This document shows, piece by piece, positions 34,069 through 42,849 of a stretch of DNA of 64,000 nt (within the stretch, counting starts at the first letter, position 1; the number at the start of each line of letters is the position of its first letter). Origin of the DNA: Minicystis rosea (GTDB taxonomy: Bacteria > Myxococcota_A > Polyangia > Polyangiales > Polyangiaceae). Below the pieces are notes generated by a model. It did not search any database. It was not told where the DNA came from and was given only the letters and a program-made list of their open reading frames with translations. A program made the position numbers and the translations under genes. Location of the stretch: the NCBI GenBank assembly GCA_001931535.1, contig CP016211.1:8169703-8233702 (forward strand), read 5' to 3'.

Positions 34069-35364
34069 TCAAGGCGCGTCGACCTTGGCCGGCCGGCCCG
34101 CGAAGGCGGCCTCCAATTGCTTTCGATCGAGCGCGCCTTCCCACCGCGCGATCACCACGGTGGCGACGCCGTTGCCAACGAGGTTCGTGAGCGCGCGGGC
34201 CTCGCTCATGAAGCGATCGATCCCGAGGATGAGCGCGAGGCCCGCGACGGGCACGTGCCCCACGGACGAGAGCGTGGCTGCCAGCGTGATGAACCCGCTC
34301 CCCGTCACACCGGCGGCGCCCTTCGACGTCAGCAGCAGCACGCCGAGGATGGCGAATTGCTCACCGAGCGAGAGCGTGGTGTCGGTGGCCTGCGCGATGA
34401 ACACGACGGCCATCGTCAGATAAATCGAGGTGCCATCGAGGTTGAACGAATAGCCGGTGGGCACGACCAGACGAACGACCTCTTTCTCGCAACCGGCGGC
34501 CTCGAGCTTCTCCATGATCCGCGGCAGCACCGACTCCGAGGACGAAGTGCCGAGCACGATGGCGAGCTCCTCCCGGATGTAGCGGAGGAATTTGAGCACG
34601 GAGAACCCCGCCGCCCGCGCGATGCCGCCGAGGACCACGAAGACGAAGAGCACGCACGTGGCGTAGAAACAGCCCATCAGCTTCGCGAGCGAGAGCAACG
34701 ATCCGATTTTGTACTTCGCCACCGTGAAGGCCATCGCCCCCAAGGCCCCGAGCGGCGCCACGCGCATCACCACCGCGACGACCCCGAAGAACGTGTGCGC
34801 CGCCTGATCGAAGAGCGCCACCAGCGGGCGCCCCTTCTCTCCGTACTTCGCCAGCGCCACCCCGAAGAGCACCGAGAAGAAGAGCACCTGCAGGATGTCG
34901 CCGCGCGCCAAGGCATCGACGATGTTCTGCGGGATCATGTCGGAGACGATGTCGAGGAGCCCGTGCGACTTCGCCGCATGCGCATACCCCTCGACGGCCT
35001 TGGCATCGAGCGTCGCCGCGTTGGCGTGGATGCCGCTGCCCGGCCGCGCCACGTTGACCACCACGAGCCCGATGAGGAGCGCGAGCGAGGAGACCACCTC
35101 GAAGTAGACGAGCGCCTTGAGCCCCACCCTCCCCGCGCGCTTCACGTCGCTGCCGCCGGCGATCCCCACGACCACCGTCGTGAAGATCACCGGCCCGATC
35201 ACCATCTTGATGAGGCGCACGAAGAGATCGCCGAGCGGCTTCAGCTTCTCGCCGGTCTCGGGCGCGAAATGGCCCACGGCCACGCCGATGGCGATGGCAC
35301 AGAGGACCTGCGCATAAAGGCTCTTGTAGAACGGCGGCTTCTTCTCGGTGGGCGCGGCGCTCAT
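34069..35364 (-). CDS. dctA: Dicarboxylate/amino acid:cation symporter (DAACS family), DctA-like
   Basis: From the ATG at 35364 (GGAG upstream) this is 431 residues. All hallmarks of the glutamate/dicarboxylate symporter fold are present: SSSES in the first re-entrant loop, GYSFNLDGTSIYLT in helix 7, TSKGAAGVTGSGFI in the second re-entrant loop, and DRFMSEARALTNLVGNGVAT in helix 8 with the substrate-coordinating Asp, Arg and Asn. The Arg in this motif and the overall sequence favour C4-dicarboxylates. The protein lies in the inner membrane and uses a proton or sodium gradient. It stands alone without a DctBD pair in view. Confidence 0.92.
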   Translation of the reverse strand: MSAAPTEKKPPFYKSLYAQVLCAIAIGVAVGHFAPETGEKLKPLGDLFVRLIKMVIGPVIFTTVVVGIAGGSDVKRAGRVGLKALVYFEVVSSLALLIGLVVVNVARPGSGIHANAATLDAKAVEGYAHAAKSHGLLDIVSDMIPQNIVDALARGDILQVLFFSVLFGVALAKYGEKGRPLVALFDQAAHTFFGVVAVVMRVAPLGALGAMAFTVAKYKIGSLLSLAKLMGCFYATCVLFVFVVLGGIARAAGFSVLKFLRYIREELAIVLGTSSSESVLPRIMEKLEAAGCEKEVVRLVVPTGYSFNLDGTSIYLTMAVVFIAQATDTTLSLGEQFAILGVLLLTSKGAAGVTGSGFITLAATLSSVGHVPVAGLALILGIDRFMSEARALTNLVGNGVATVVIARWEGALDRKQLEAAFAGRPAKVDAP

Positions 35365-35374
35365 CACATCTCCA

Positions 35375-37855
35375 CTACTGCACGCAATGCGAGGTGGCCG
35401 GCTCGCTCTCGTTGTTGTCCTCGCGACATTCGTGGAACTTGGGCATGACCGGATCGATCACGACCTTGGCCACGAACGTGTCCTTGAGGCCGGCCAGCGC
35501 CGGATCGATGGAGACCACCACCTCCTCGGTTTGACCGGGGAAGAGGGCATGTGTCGTGCTGGCCGTGCCGATCTGGGTATCCATGCCGCCTTGTCGCTTG
35601 AAGACGGCCACCACCACGCCGGCGGGCAGCGAAGCGAGGCCGATGTTGCGCACCTGCACATGGGCCTTGGCCGGAGAGCCGCAGTCGATGGAGAGCGACA
35701 GCGTCGCGTCGGGCGCGTCGAAGAGGCCCTTGTCCTGCACGTTCTGGCGGAAGTTGTTGAGCCAGGGGAGCGACCAGTTCTTCTTCTCGACCTTGGGGAT
35801 CGAGCCATAGACGTTGGGCGCGTCGCAGGCGCTGTCGCGATCGTCGCAGATGTTGCTCACGTGATACGTGTGCTGATTCCACAGCGTGCGCGTGCCGACC
35901 CAGGAGTTGGCCACGTCGCCGAAGGCCACGACGCCGCGATATCCCTTACCCGTCGCGGTGCCCGGGGTCCACGTCACGCCGTTCACGACCACGGGTTGAT
36001 TGCTCGCGTTCATGCAGCCCCATCCAGCGGAGCTCGGATCGGCGGCATTCGAGATCATGAGGATCTCGGCGCGACCGTCGCCGTCGACGTCGGCCACGAG
36101 CGAGGCCTCCGTGGCCGTGAACGAGGTGTGCGACGCGGCGAAGCGAACGGCGCCCGTCTGGCCGTCGAAGACCCAGAGGAAGCACTCGTCCGCGTAAATG
36201 ACCTCCGCCTTCCCGTCGCCCTCGAAGTCGAACACGCTGGAGCCGGTGACGGAGGAGCTGAGATCGTGGTTGGGCGTCTGCCACACGACATCGATCTTCT
36301 TCCCCACGTAATCGGGCTTGAGCATCGAATAGAAGGTGGCCATGGCCACACCGATCTCGGGCTTCCCGTCACCGTCGAAGTCGGCCACGGTGGGCGGGCC
36401 GCCGGAGCCGGTGCCGGGCACCTTCACCGGGCCGAGCACCGTCGCGCCCGTGGCGCCGTCGAGGATCCAGAGATTGCCATTGCCCACGACGACGACGTCG
36501 GGCTTGCCGTCGAGATCGAAATCACCCACGCCGGGGAAGCCGTCGACGATCGCCGATTGCCAGAGGATGGTGCCGTCGGCGCGATAAGCGGTGTTGCCGG
36601 CGAGGAGCTCGAGGTGGTTGTCGGGCGCGCCGTCGAGATCGACGAAGGTCGAGAGCGCTTGTTGGGCATTGCCACCGCCCACGCCGCCCGTGCCGGTGAA
36701 CTTGAGGGTGATGGCGCCGTTCGTGGTGGTGAAGACGGTGGCGCCATAAGCGATCTCGGGGAAACCGTCGCCATCCATGTCGGCGATGGACAAGCCGCCA
36801 CCCCAACCAAAGGTCGCCGCGGCGTTGCCCGGAATGGGCTTGTCGCTGGTGCGCTTCACGTTGCCTTGGTCATCGATCAGCACGACGTAGCCTTCGCCGC
36901 TGACGGCCACGATATCCATGCGACCATCGCCGTCCACGTCACCGAGCGCCACGCTCATGCCGGCGAAGCCGATGGAGCTCGCGCTCGGCTTGGCGAGAGA
37001 CCAGATCTCCTGTCCGGTGCGGCCATCGATCATGCGGAGCACGCCGGTGTGGCAGCCCGAGGTCGCGCCGCCGCCGCTCGCGGATTGGCAATTGGATCCG
37101 ACGCCGTTCACGTACACGTTGCCGGTGACGACCACCACGACGGGTGAGTCGAGCTCATCCACTTTGCCATCGCAGTTGCCGTCGTAGACGCGCCCGACCG
37201 TGGGCGTCGACCACACGTCGACGAAGTTGGGCTTCACGCTCACGGTGTCGCCCCATGCCCATTTCTGCACGGCGTTGAGCGCGCCCGCCGGCGGGTGGTA
37301 TTCGCAGAGCGCCACGCAGCCGGCATCGGGGCCCGGGGTGCCGGCGTCGCCGGCGCAGACAGGCGGCAAATCGAGGCATTTTCCGCCGAGCGGGAGCGGG
37401 GCCGTGCAGAGCCCACCGTCCGCGCCGCCGTCGGGCGCGCCGGGCTGCGTGCCGAGCGCGGTCTCGCAATATTGGCCGGGACCGCAATCGTTGGCGGTAT
37501 GGCAGTCCTTCCCCGGCACCACGCATTTGTCGAAGAGACAGACGGTGTCGCCGGTGCAGCATTGTTGTCCGCAGACATCGGCCACGTCGGCGCAGCACGC
37601 GCCACCCACGCACGCGCCGCCGTCGCAGTCCGCGTCCGCGTGACACGTCGTGCTCGATCCGGTGCCCGTGCTGCTCGCCGTGCTCCCCGCGTGACCGCCG
37701 TGGCCCGAGCCGCCCGCGCCGGCGTGACCGCCCTGCCCCGCGGTGCCGCTGGTGGCCGCGGTGCTGCCCGTGCCGCCACAGCTCACCGCCGCGGTCGCTG
37801 CAATGGACAAGCCGAAGATTCCGAGCCCGACAAGAAAGGTCCGATTCGATCGCAT
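35375..37855 (-). CDS. Large FG-GAP lipoprotein with Cys-rich N-terminus and CARDB-like C-terminus
   Basis: The protein has 826 residues from the ATG at 37855 (GGAGGC upstream). A lipoprotein signal with lipobox VSCGG is followed by a Gly/His/Thr-rich linker, a Cys-rich segment with Dickkopf-like spacing (CHADADCDGGACVGGACC and further Cys pairs to about residue 180), an FG-GAP propeller with calcium loops such as DVDGDGRMD, DMDGDGFPE, DFDLDGKPD, DFDGDGKPE and DVDGDGRAE, and a C-terminal CARDB-like beta-sandwich (HVQVRNIGLASLPAGV). It is probably surface-anchored and may bind ligands or other cells. It is downstream of the heme-oxygenase-fold gene. Confidence 0.85.
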   Translation of the reverse strand: MRSNRTFLVGLGIFGLSIAATAAVSCGGTGSTAATSGTAGQGGHAGAGGSGHGGHAGSTASSTGTGSSTTCHADADCDGGACVGGACCADVADVCGQQCCTGDTVCLFDKCVVPGKDCHTANDCGPGQYCETALGTQPGAPDGGADGGLCTAPLPLGGKCLDLPPVCAGDAGTPGPDAGCVALCEYHPPAGALNAVQKWAWGDTVSVKPNFVDVWSTPTVGRVYDGNCDGKVDELDSPVVVVVTGNVYVNGVGSNCQSASGGGATSGCHTGVLRMIDGRTGQEIWSLAKPSASSIGFAGMSVALGDVDGDGRMDIVAVSGEGYVVLIDDQGNVKRTSDKPIPGNAAATFGWGGGLSIADMDGDGFPEIAYGATVFTTTNGAITLKFTGTGGVGGGNAQQALSTFVDLDGAPDNHLELLAGNTAYRADGTILWQSAIVDGFPGVGDFDLDGKPDVVVVGNGNLWILDGATGATVLGPVKVPGTGSGGPPTVADFDGDGKPEIGVAMATFYSMLKPDYVGKKIDVVWQTPNHDLSSSVTGSSVFDFEGDGKAEVIYADECFLWVFDGQTGAVRFAASHTSFTATEASLVADVDGDGRAEILMISNAADPSSAGWGCMNASNQPVVVNGVTWTPGTATGKGYRGVVAFGDVANSWVGTRTLWNQHTYHVSNICDDRDSACDAPNVYGSIPKVEKKNWSLPWLNNFRQNVQDKGLFDAPDATLSLSIDCGSPAKAHVQVRNIGLASLPAGVVVAVFKRQGGMDTQIGTASTTHALFPGQTEEVVVSIDPALAGLKDTFVAKVVIDPVMPKFHECREDNNESEPATSHCVQ

Positions 37856-37917
37856 GGAGCCTCCACCGCCCGCTTTCGGCGCGATGATATCGGAAGGGAG
37901 GCTCGTTCGGGGCGGGA

Positions 37918-38655
37918 TCAACGATTCTGCGAAATGCCCATCATCCGGACCACGCCGTCCCGGTAGGCGAGCCAGGCGGCGTGCGCCTCCTCGACGGCGT
38001 GAACGATGGTGTCGGTCATCGCCTCGTCGGCGTGGCCCAACACCATCATCCAAGCGTCGCGGCGATGACCGGCCTCGACCGCGCGGTGCGCGCGCGGGAG
38101 GCGCATTTTCTCGGGTGGGCAGCCATGGTGACGGACCATCGGGTGCGCGAGGATGGCCTCGTCGATCGGCGGCAGCACGCGCGTACCGTCGAGCTCGGCG
38201 CGCTCGTGGACGCTCCCCTCGACGAAGATGGTGAGCACCGCGGCGCCCACGATCCACGGCGCCTCGCGGCTCCGCCGATCGAGGAGCGCGCGATAGGCGA
38301 TCGCTTCGGGCACGAGCGCGGCGCCGGGATCGGTGATGGCCGAGCGGGCGATGCCGAGCCCATCCATCATCTCGAGGAAGAGCTCGGGGTGCGCGATACC
38401 GAAGGAGAGCTTGCCCGTCTGCTCTTCGAAGATGTTCTCCGCGAGGGCGTGGCGGACGTCGTCGGGCGGCCCGTGCCCGAGCACGCGGGCGAGCAGCACC
38501 GGGAAATCGCGCACGTAGACCTGATATTCGTGGCGGAAGTGGACCGCGAGCTGCTCCCGCGTGAGGCCGCCGCGCGTGAAGCACGGCCATGCCCAATGGT
38601 CTTTGCGATCCATGACCGCGAGGAGGCGCTCGCGGATTTGCCCTCGATACCCCAT
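37918..38655 (-). CDS. Heme-oxygenase-fold protein (TENA/PqqC/CADD-like, possible di-iron oxidase)
   Basis: This 245-residue all-helical protein has HFRHEYQVYVRDFPVLLARVLG at 39-60 (split over one helix), ENIFEEQTG near 73-81, AHPELF near 89, EGSVHER near 148 and EAGHRRDAW near 193. The Glu and His placement resembles the heme-oxygenase-like diiron oxidases and PqqC/CADD group. Members oxidise small substrates or carry out unusual C-C or C-N cleavages. The metal ligands here are proposed, not proven. It is divergent from cydAB and 62 bases upstream of the large FG-GAP lipoprotein. Substrate unknown. Confidence 0.72.
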   Translation of the reverse strand: MGYRGQIRERLLAVMDRKDHWAWPCFTRGGLTREQLAVHFRHEYQVYVRDFPVLLARVLGHGPPDDVRHALAENIFEEQTGKLSFGIAHPELFLEMMDGLGIARSAITDPGAALVPEAIAYRALLDRRSREAPWIVGAAVLTIFVEGSVHERAELDGTRVLPPIDEAILAHPMVRHHGCPPEKMRLPRAHRAVEAGHRRDAWMMVLGHADEAMTDTIVHAVEEAHAAWLAYRDGVVRMMGISQNR

Positions 38656-38765
38656 GACGGAGAAGCTGACCCATGCGGGAGCGGAGGCAACTATCCTTTC
38701 GACCGCGCTGCTTGCTACCGTCGGCGCGTGCCCTAAGGAGCGGTGGTCGGCCCGGAGCAGATTGC

Positions 38766-40097
38766 ATGGATCACCTCACGTATGCGCGCGCCCAGATGGG
38801 CCTTTCGCTCGCCTTTCACATGGCCTTCGCCGCCGTGGGCGTGGCGCTCCCGCTCTTCATGGTGATCGCGGACGTCATGCACCTCCGCACCCGCGATCAC
38901 GAGTGGCGCGAGCTCGCCAAGAAGATGGCCAAAGGCACATCCATCCTCTTCGCCGTGGGCGCCGTGTCGGGGACGGTGCTCTCCTTCGAGCTCGGGCTGC
39001 TCTGGCCCGGCTTCATGGGAAAGTTCGGAGAGATCGTGGGCCTGCCCTTCGCGCTCGAAGGGTTTGCGTTCTTCACCGAGGCCATCTTCCTGGGCATCTA
39101 TCTCTACGGGCGTGATCGCATCCCGCCGAAGATGCACCTGTTCGCCGGCGTGGTGGTGGCGCTCTCCGGCGTGGCCAGCGCGTTCTTCGTCACGCTGGTC
39201 AATTCGTTCATGAACCTCCCCGCGGCCTCGGCCTTCACCATGATCGATGGCCGCCCGGCCGACATCGATCCCGTGGCCGCCATGTGGAGCCCGCCATGGA
39301 GGCACCAGACGGTGCACGCGCTCCTCGCGTGCTACGCGGCCACCGCCTTCGCCATGTCGGGCATCCACGCCGCGGTGCTCCTGCGCCGGCCGAAGAGCAC
39401 GCTGTTCCGCAAAGCGCTCGCGATGTCGCTCGCGGTGGCCAGTGTGACCGCGGTGCTCCAGCTCGTCTCGGGCCATGGCTCGGCGCAGAGCATCGGCGCG
39501 TTGCAGCCGGCCAAGCTCGCCGCTGCGGAGGCGCATTTCCACACGGGCCCGCGCGCTCCCGTGCTCATCGGCGGTCTCCCCGATCTCGAGGCGCGCGAGG
39601 TGCACGGCGCCATCCCCATTCCCGGCCTGCTCTCGGTCCTCACGCACGACGATCCCAATGCGGTGGTGACGGGCCTCGATCAGATCCCGCGTGATCAATG
39701 GCCGCCCGTCGCGGCCACGCACCTGGCCTTCGATGCGATGGTGGGCGCGGGCTCGGCGATGGCGCTGCTCGCGATCGTCGCGGCGATCCTCGCCTATCGC
39801 AAAAAGGGCCTCCCCGATCAGAAGTGGTTTTTGCGCGCGGTGCTCATCGCGGGCCCGCTCGGTCTCGTCGCGCTCGAAGCGGGTTGGTGCGTCACCGAGT
39901 TCGGCCGCCAACCGTGGATCGTGCACGGCGCCATGCGCACGCGCGAAGCCGTGACGCCCTTCCCGCACCTCGCCGCGCCCTTCTGGCTCTTCACGCTGGT
40001 GTACGTCTTCCTCGGCATCTCGGTGGTGTTCCTGCTCTTCCGCCAGCTCAAGAGCGCGCCGGATGCTTCGGTCGCGGAGGCCGGTCATGGCCACTGA
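38766..40097 (+). CDS. cydA: Cytochrome bd ubiquinol oxidase subunit I
   Basis: The protein has 443 residues from the ATG at 38766. It is a polytopic protein with the heme ligand His18 in LAFHMAF, Glu99/Glu105-type acidic residues in ALEGFAFFTEAIFLG, the b558 ligand His in WRHQTVHAL, Met in FDAMVGAG, and the invariant WCVTEFGRQPW. The Q-loop is short, as in the cyanide-insensitive CIO subgroup. It reduces O2 to water with quinol electrons in the inner membrane. The stop overlaps the cydB start by 11 bases, so the two are coupled. Confidence 0.96.
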   Translation: MDHLTYARAQMGLSLAFHMAFAAVGVALPLFMVIADVMHLRTRDHEWRELAKKMAKGTSILFAVGAVSGTVLSFELGLLWPGFMGKFGEIVGLPFALEGFAFFTEAIFLGIYLYGRDRIPPKMHLFAGVVVALSGVASAFFVTLVNSFMNLPAASAFTMIDGRPADIDPVAAMWSPPWRHQTVHALLACYAATAFAMSGIHAAVLLRRPKSTLFRKALAMSLAVASVTAVLQLVSGHGSAQSIGALQPAKLAAAEAHFHTGPRAPVLIGGLPDLEAREVHGAIPIPGLLSVLTHDDPNAVVTGLDQIPRDQWPPVAATHLAFDAMVGAGSAMALLAIVAAILAYRKKGLPDQKWFLRAVLIAGPLGLVALEAGWCVTEFGRQPWIVHGAMRTREAVTPFPHLAAPFWLFTLVYVFLGISVVFLLFRQLKSAPDASVAEAGHGH

Positions 40098-41094
40098 GCT
40101 TCTCATCGCGCTGGTGATGCTGACGGCGCTGACCCTCTATGCCCTGATGGGCGGCGCCGACTTCGGCGGCGGGGTTTGGGATCTCCTCGCCTCGGGTCCG
40201 CGGCGCGCCGCGCAACGCGGGTTGATCGAGAAGGCCATCGGCCCCATTTGGGAGGCCAACCACGTTTGGCTCATCCTCGTGGTCGTGCTCCTCTTCGCGG
40301 CCTTTCCTCCGGCCTTTTCGGCCGTATCCATCGCGCTCCACGTGCCGCTCACGCTCTTCCTCGTGGGGGTGGTCTTCCGTGGATCCGCCTTCACCTTCCG
40401 TGCGTTCGACATGCGCGGTGATGCGCAGCAGAAGCGCTGGGGCCTCCTCTTCTCGCTGGCCAGCGTGGCCGCGCCGCTCCTGCTCGGGATGATGGTGGGC
40501 GCGCTCGCGTCGGGTCGAATCCGCGTGGAGAACGGGGTGATCACGAGCGGCTTCTTCGCGGCCTGGCTCGCGCCCTTCCCCTTCCTCGTCGGCTTGTTCG
40601 CGCTCGCGCTCTTCGCCTTCCTGGCCGCGGTCTACTTGGCCAACGAAGCGGATACACCGGACCTCGCCAACGACTTCCGCCGGCGGGCGCTGGCCTCGGG
40701 TGTGGCGGTGGGCGCGCTCGCGCTGGCCACGTTCCTCGCGTCGTTCGGCGGTGCGCCGCTCGTGCGTGCCGGCCTCACCGAGCGTCCGTGGACCTGGCCC
40801 TTGCACGCGGCCACCGCCGCCGCGGCGCTCACCGCCTTCGGTGCCTTGTGGCAGCGTCGTTATGCATTGGCGCGCGCCGCCGCGATCGCGCAGGCCGCGC
40901 TGGTGCTGCTCGGGTGGGCCGCCTCGCAGTATCCCTACTTCGTCGTCCCCGACGTGACCATCACGAATGCCGCCGCCAACCCGCGCACCCGAAGCCTGGT
41001 GCTGGGCGCGCTCGCGGCCGGCTCCGTGCTCCTGTTCCCATCGCTGTACGTGCTGTTCCGGATCTTCAAGGGCAAGAAAATCCCCGAGGGTTGA
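40087..41094 (+). CDS. cydB: Cytochrome bd ubiquinol oxidase subunit II
   Basis: This 335-residue polytopic protein starts at the ATG at 40087, with GGAGG inside the end of cydA as ribosome site. The N-terminus has LYALMGGADFGGGVWDLL and the IGPIWEANHVWLI motif that identifies CydB, then VFRGSAFTFRAF. It forms the heterodimeric bd oxidase with CydA. No cydX-type small subunit is recognisable after it: the GST gene starts within 60 bases. Confidence 0.96.
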   Translation: MATELLIALVMLTALTLYALMGGADFGGGVWDLLASGPRRAAQRGLIEKAIGPIWEANHVWLILVVVLLFAAFPPAFSAVSIALHVPLTLFLVGVVFRGSAFTFRAFDMRGDAQQKRWGLLFSLASVAAPLLLGMMVGALASGRIRVENGVITSGFFAAWLAPFPFLVGLFALALFAFLAAVYLANEADTPDLANDFRRRALASGVAVGALALATFLASFGGAPLVRAGLTERPWTWPLHAATAAAALTAFGALWQRRYALARAAAIAQAALVLLGWAASQYPYFVVPDVTITNAAANPRTRSLVLGALAAGSVLLFPSLYVLFRIFKGKKIPEG

Positions 41095-41152
41095 AGCCGC
41101 TCGGATGCGTCGCGCGCTTGCATCGGGCGCGAAGGCGCGAGATACGCCGATC

Positions 41153-42115
41153 ATGGGAAGACTGGTCGAAGGTCGCTGGACCACCGAGTGGTACAAGCCC
41201 GATGCCGCCGGGCGCTTCGTGCGCGAGAGCGCTTCGTTCCGGGGCCGCATCACCGCCGACGGCTCCTCCGGATTCCCCGCCGAAGCGGGCCGTTATCATC
41301 TCTATGTCTCGCTCGCGTGTCCGTGGGCGCACCGCACGCTCATCGTGCGCGCGCTGCGCAAGCTCGAGGACGCGATCACCATCTCCATCGTCGACCCCTT
41401 CATGGCCGAGCACGGGTGGACGTTCAGCGACGCGCCCGGCGCCATCCGTGACACGGTGAACGGCGCCGATCATCTCCATCAGATCTACGTCAAAGCCCGC
41501 CCCGACTACACGGGTCGCGTCACCGTGCCGGTGCTCTGGGACAAGCAGCAGGGCGTCATCGTCAACAACGAGTCCCGCGAGATCATCCGCATGCTCGACA
41601 CGGAGATGCGCGCCCTCGGCGACGCCGCGGTCGACCTCGCGCCCGAGCCGCTGCGCGCGGAGATCGATCGCATCCTCGACACCATCTACACGCCCATCAA
41701 CAACGGTGTTTATCGCGCCGGCTTCGCCACCAAACAGCAGGCCTACGACGACGCGGTGGTCGAGCTCTTCGCCGCCCTCGATCACTGGGACGCCGTGCTC
41801 GCGAACCGCCGTTACCTATGCGGCGACGTGCTCACGGAGGCCGACGTCTGCCTCTTCACCACGCTGCTCCGCTTCGACCCCGTCTACCACGGTCACTTCA
41901 AATGCAACCTGCGGCGCATCGCCGACTATCCGAACCTCTCGGGCTACGTGCGCGACATCTACCAAACGCCCGGCGTCGCCGGCACGTGCAACATCGATCA
42001 CATCAAGCAGCACTATTACCGGAGCCACGACACCATCAATCCGACGCGCATCGTGCCGCGCGGGCCCATCCTCGCGCTCGATGCGCCGCACGATCGCGCG
42101 CGCCTCGCGAAATAG
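41153..42115 (+). CDS. Glutathionyl-hydroquinone reductase (Xi-class GST, ECM4/YqjG family)
   Basis: This gives 320 residues from the ATG at 41153; an in-frame ATG at 41105 would add 16. The catalytic Cys lies in SLACPWAHR, the sequence typical of Xi-class GSTs. VPVLWDKQQGVIVNNESREIIRML (split) is the glutathione-site cis-Pro and ESxEI region, and the long C-terminal helical domain (YTPINNGVYRAGFA, DRFDPVYHGHFKCN-like) is diagnostic. It reduces glutathionyl-hydroquinones to hydroquinones. It follows cydAB by 58 bases on the same strand; a quinone-related enzyme beside a quinol oxidase is suggestive. Confidence 0.92.
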   Translation: MGRLVEGRWTTEWYKPDAAGRFVRESASFRGRITADGSSGFPAEAGRYHLYVSLACPWAHRTLIVRALRKLEDAITISIVDPFMAEHGWTFSDAPGAIRDTVNGADHLHQIYVKARPDYTGRVTVPVLWDKQQGVIVNNESREIIRMLDTEMRALGDAAVDLAPEPLRAEIDRILDTIYTPINNGVYRAGFATKQQAYDDAVVELFAALDHWDAVLANRRYLCGDVLTEADVCLFTTLLRFDPVYHGHFKCNLRRIADYPNLSGYVRDIYQTPGVAGTCNIDHIKQHYYRSHDTINPTRIVPRGPILALDAPHDRARLAK

Positions 42116-42144
42116 CCCTCGAGCGGCGATTCCCAATGAAGAGC

Positions 42145-42165
42145 GGCGCGGCCTGAAACCGCGCC
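42145..42165. terminator. Hairpin between convergent GST and YHS genes
   Basis: GGCGCGG at 42145-42151 pairs with CCGCGCC at 42159-42165 across a 7-base loop. No T-run follows. It stands in the 106-base gap between two convergent stops and may end transcription from either side. Confidence 0.45.
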
Positions 42166-42221
42166 TCTCGGGCGCTCGAAACGTCATTCTACGTTCGAGC
42201 AGACAACAGTTTTGCTACCCC

Positions 42222-42524
42222 TCAACCCGCGGGCTTGGCGAGCTTGTCGAGGTACTTCTTGGGGTCGGCCTGGAACTTCTTGGCGCAGCCCGAACAGCAG
42301 AAATAATACGTCTTGCCCTCGAGCTCGACTTTGGGCGAGTCGGCGGCCACCGTGAAATCTTCCCCGGAAACAGGGCAGATCGTCTTGTCGCCGACCTGCG
42401 CGGTCCCCGGGGCCTTGAGGCCGGCGGCGGCCGCCGCGGTGGCGCCCTGCGGTGCGGCGCCGCCGCACGCGACGAAGCTGATCGAGGACAAGGCGATGAA
42501 GAGGGTCAGCGCTGCATTTCGCAT
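42222..42524 (-). CDS. YHS-domain lipoprotein
   Basis: This 100-residue protein has a lipoprotein signal with lipobox FVACGG (Cys20), an Ala/Gly linker, and a YHS domain (about 46-95) with CPVSGE (Cys50) and YYFCCSGCAKKF (C76, C77, C80). YHS domains are small metal-binding modules linked to copper and other heavy metals, often beside P-type ATPases or in periplasmic proteins. Here it stands alone and is anchored to a membrane. It may trap or sense metal in the envelope. Confidence 0.88.
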   Translation of the reverse strand: MRNAALTLFIALSSISFVACGGAAPQGATAAAAAGLKAPGTAQVGDKTICPVSGEDFTVAADSPKVELEGKTYYFCCSGCAKKFQADPKKYLDKLAKPAG

Positions 42525-42849
42525 GCACGCCTGCTACCCCATCGAGACCTCCCCATCAATTGCGTGGCGTCCCGAGCCTCTCTCCGGTGATCAAGCTCGC
42601 GAGGTAAAGAACCTCCGCAGCGCTCTCGTTGCCGACATACGTGGATGTCCACGCGCACCTCGGCGAAGGCAGCGGCCGCGCATCGAACCGCCACGATCCC
42701 GCGTGCTTCCGCAGCCCGTGGGCCCATCGACCGCGCGCATCGCAAACCAGCGGGAGCGGTCCGCACGAACCGTCGGATACGAAACACGACGTCCCCGCGG
42801 CACCGAAAGGGCCCCGACGTGCGCGCGCCGTGGTAAGCCGCGAAGGGCC
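42525..42849. other. Divergent intergenic region, 325 bases, no gene seen
   Basis: This lies between the YHS lipoprotein and the PFK-family gene. Open frames are short, Arg/Pro-rich and lack ribosome sites. I see no strong palindrome. It presumably holds two promoters. Confidence 0.45.

Noticed and set aside
35375..38767. A 1130-residue minus-strand frame joining the FG-GAP lipoprotein with upstream sequence
   Set aside because: The upstream part overlaps the heme-oxygenase-fold gene on the same strand in another frame. The signal peptide and ribosome site place the start at 37855.
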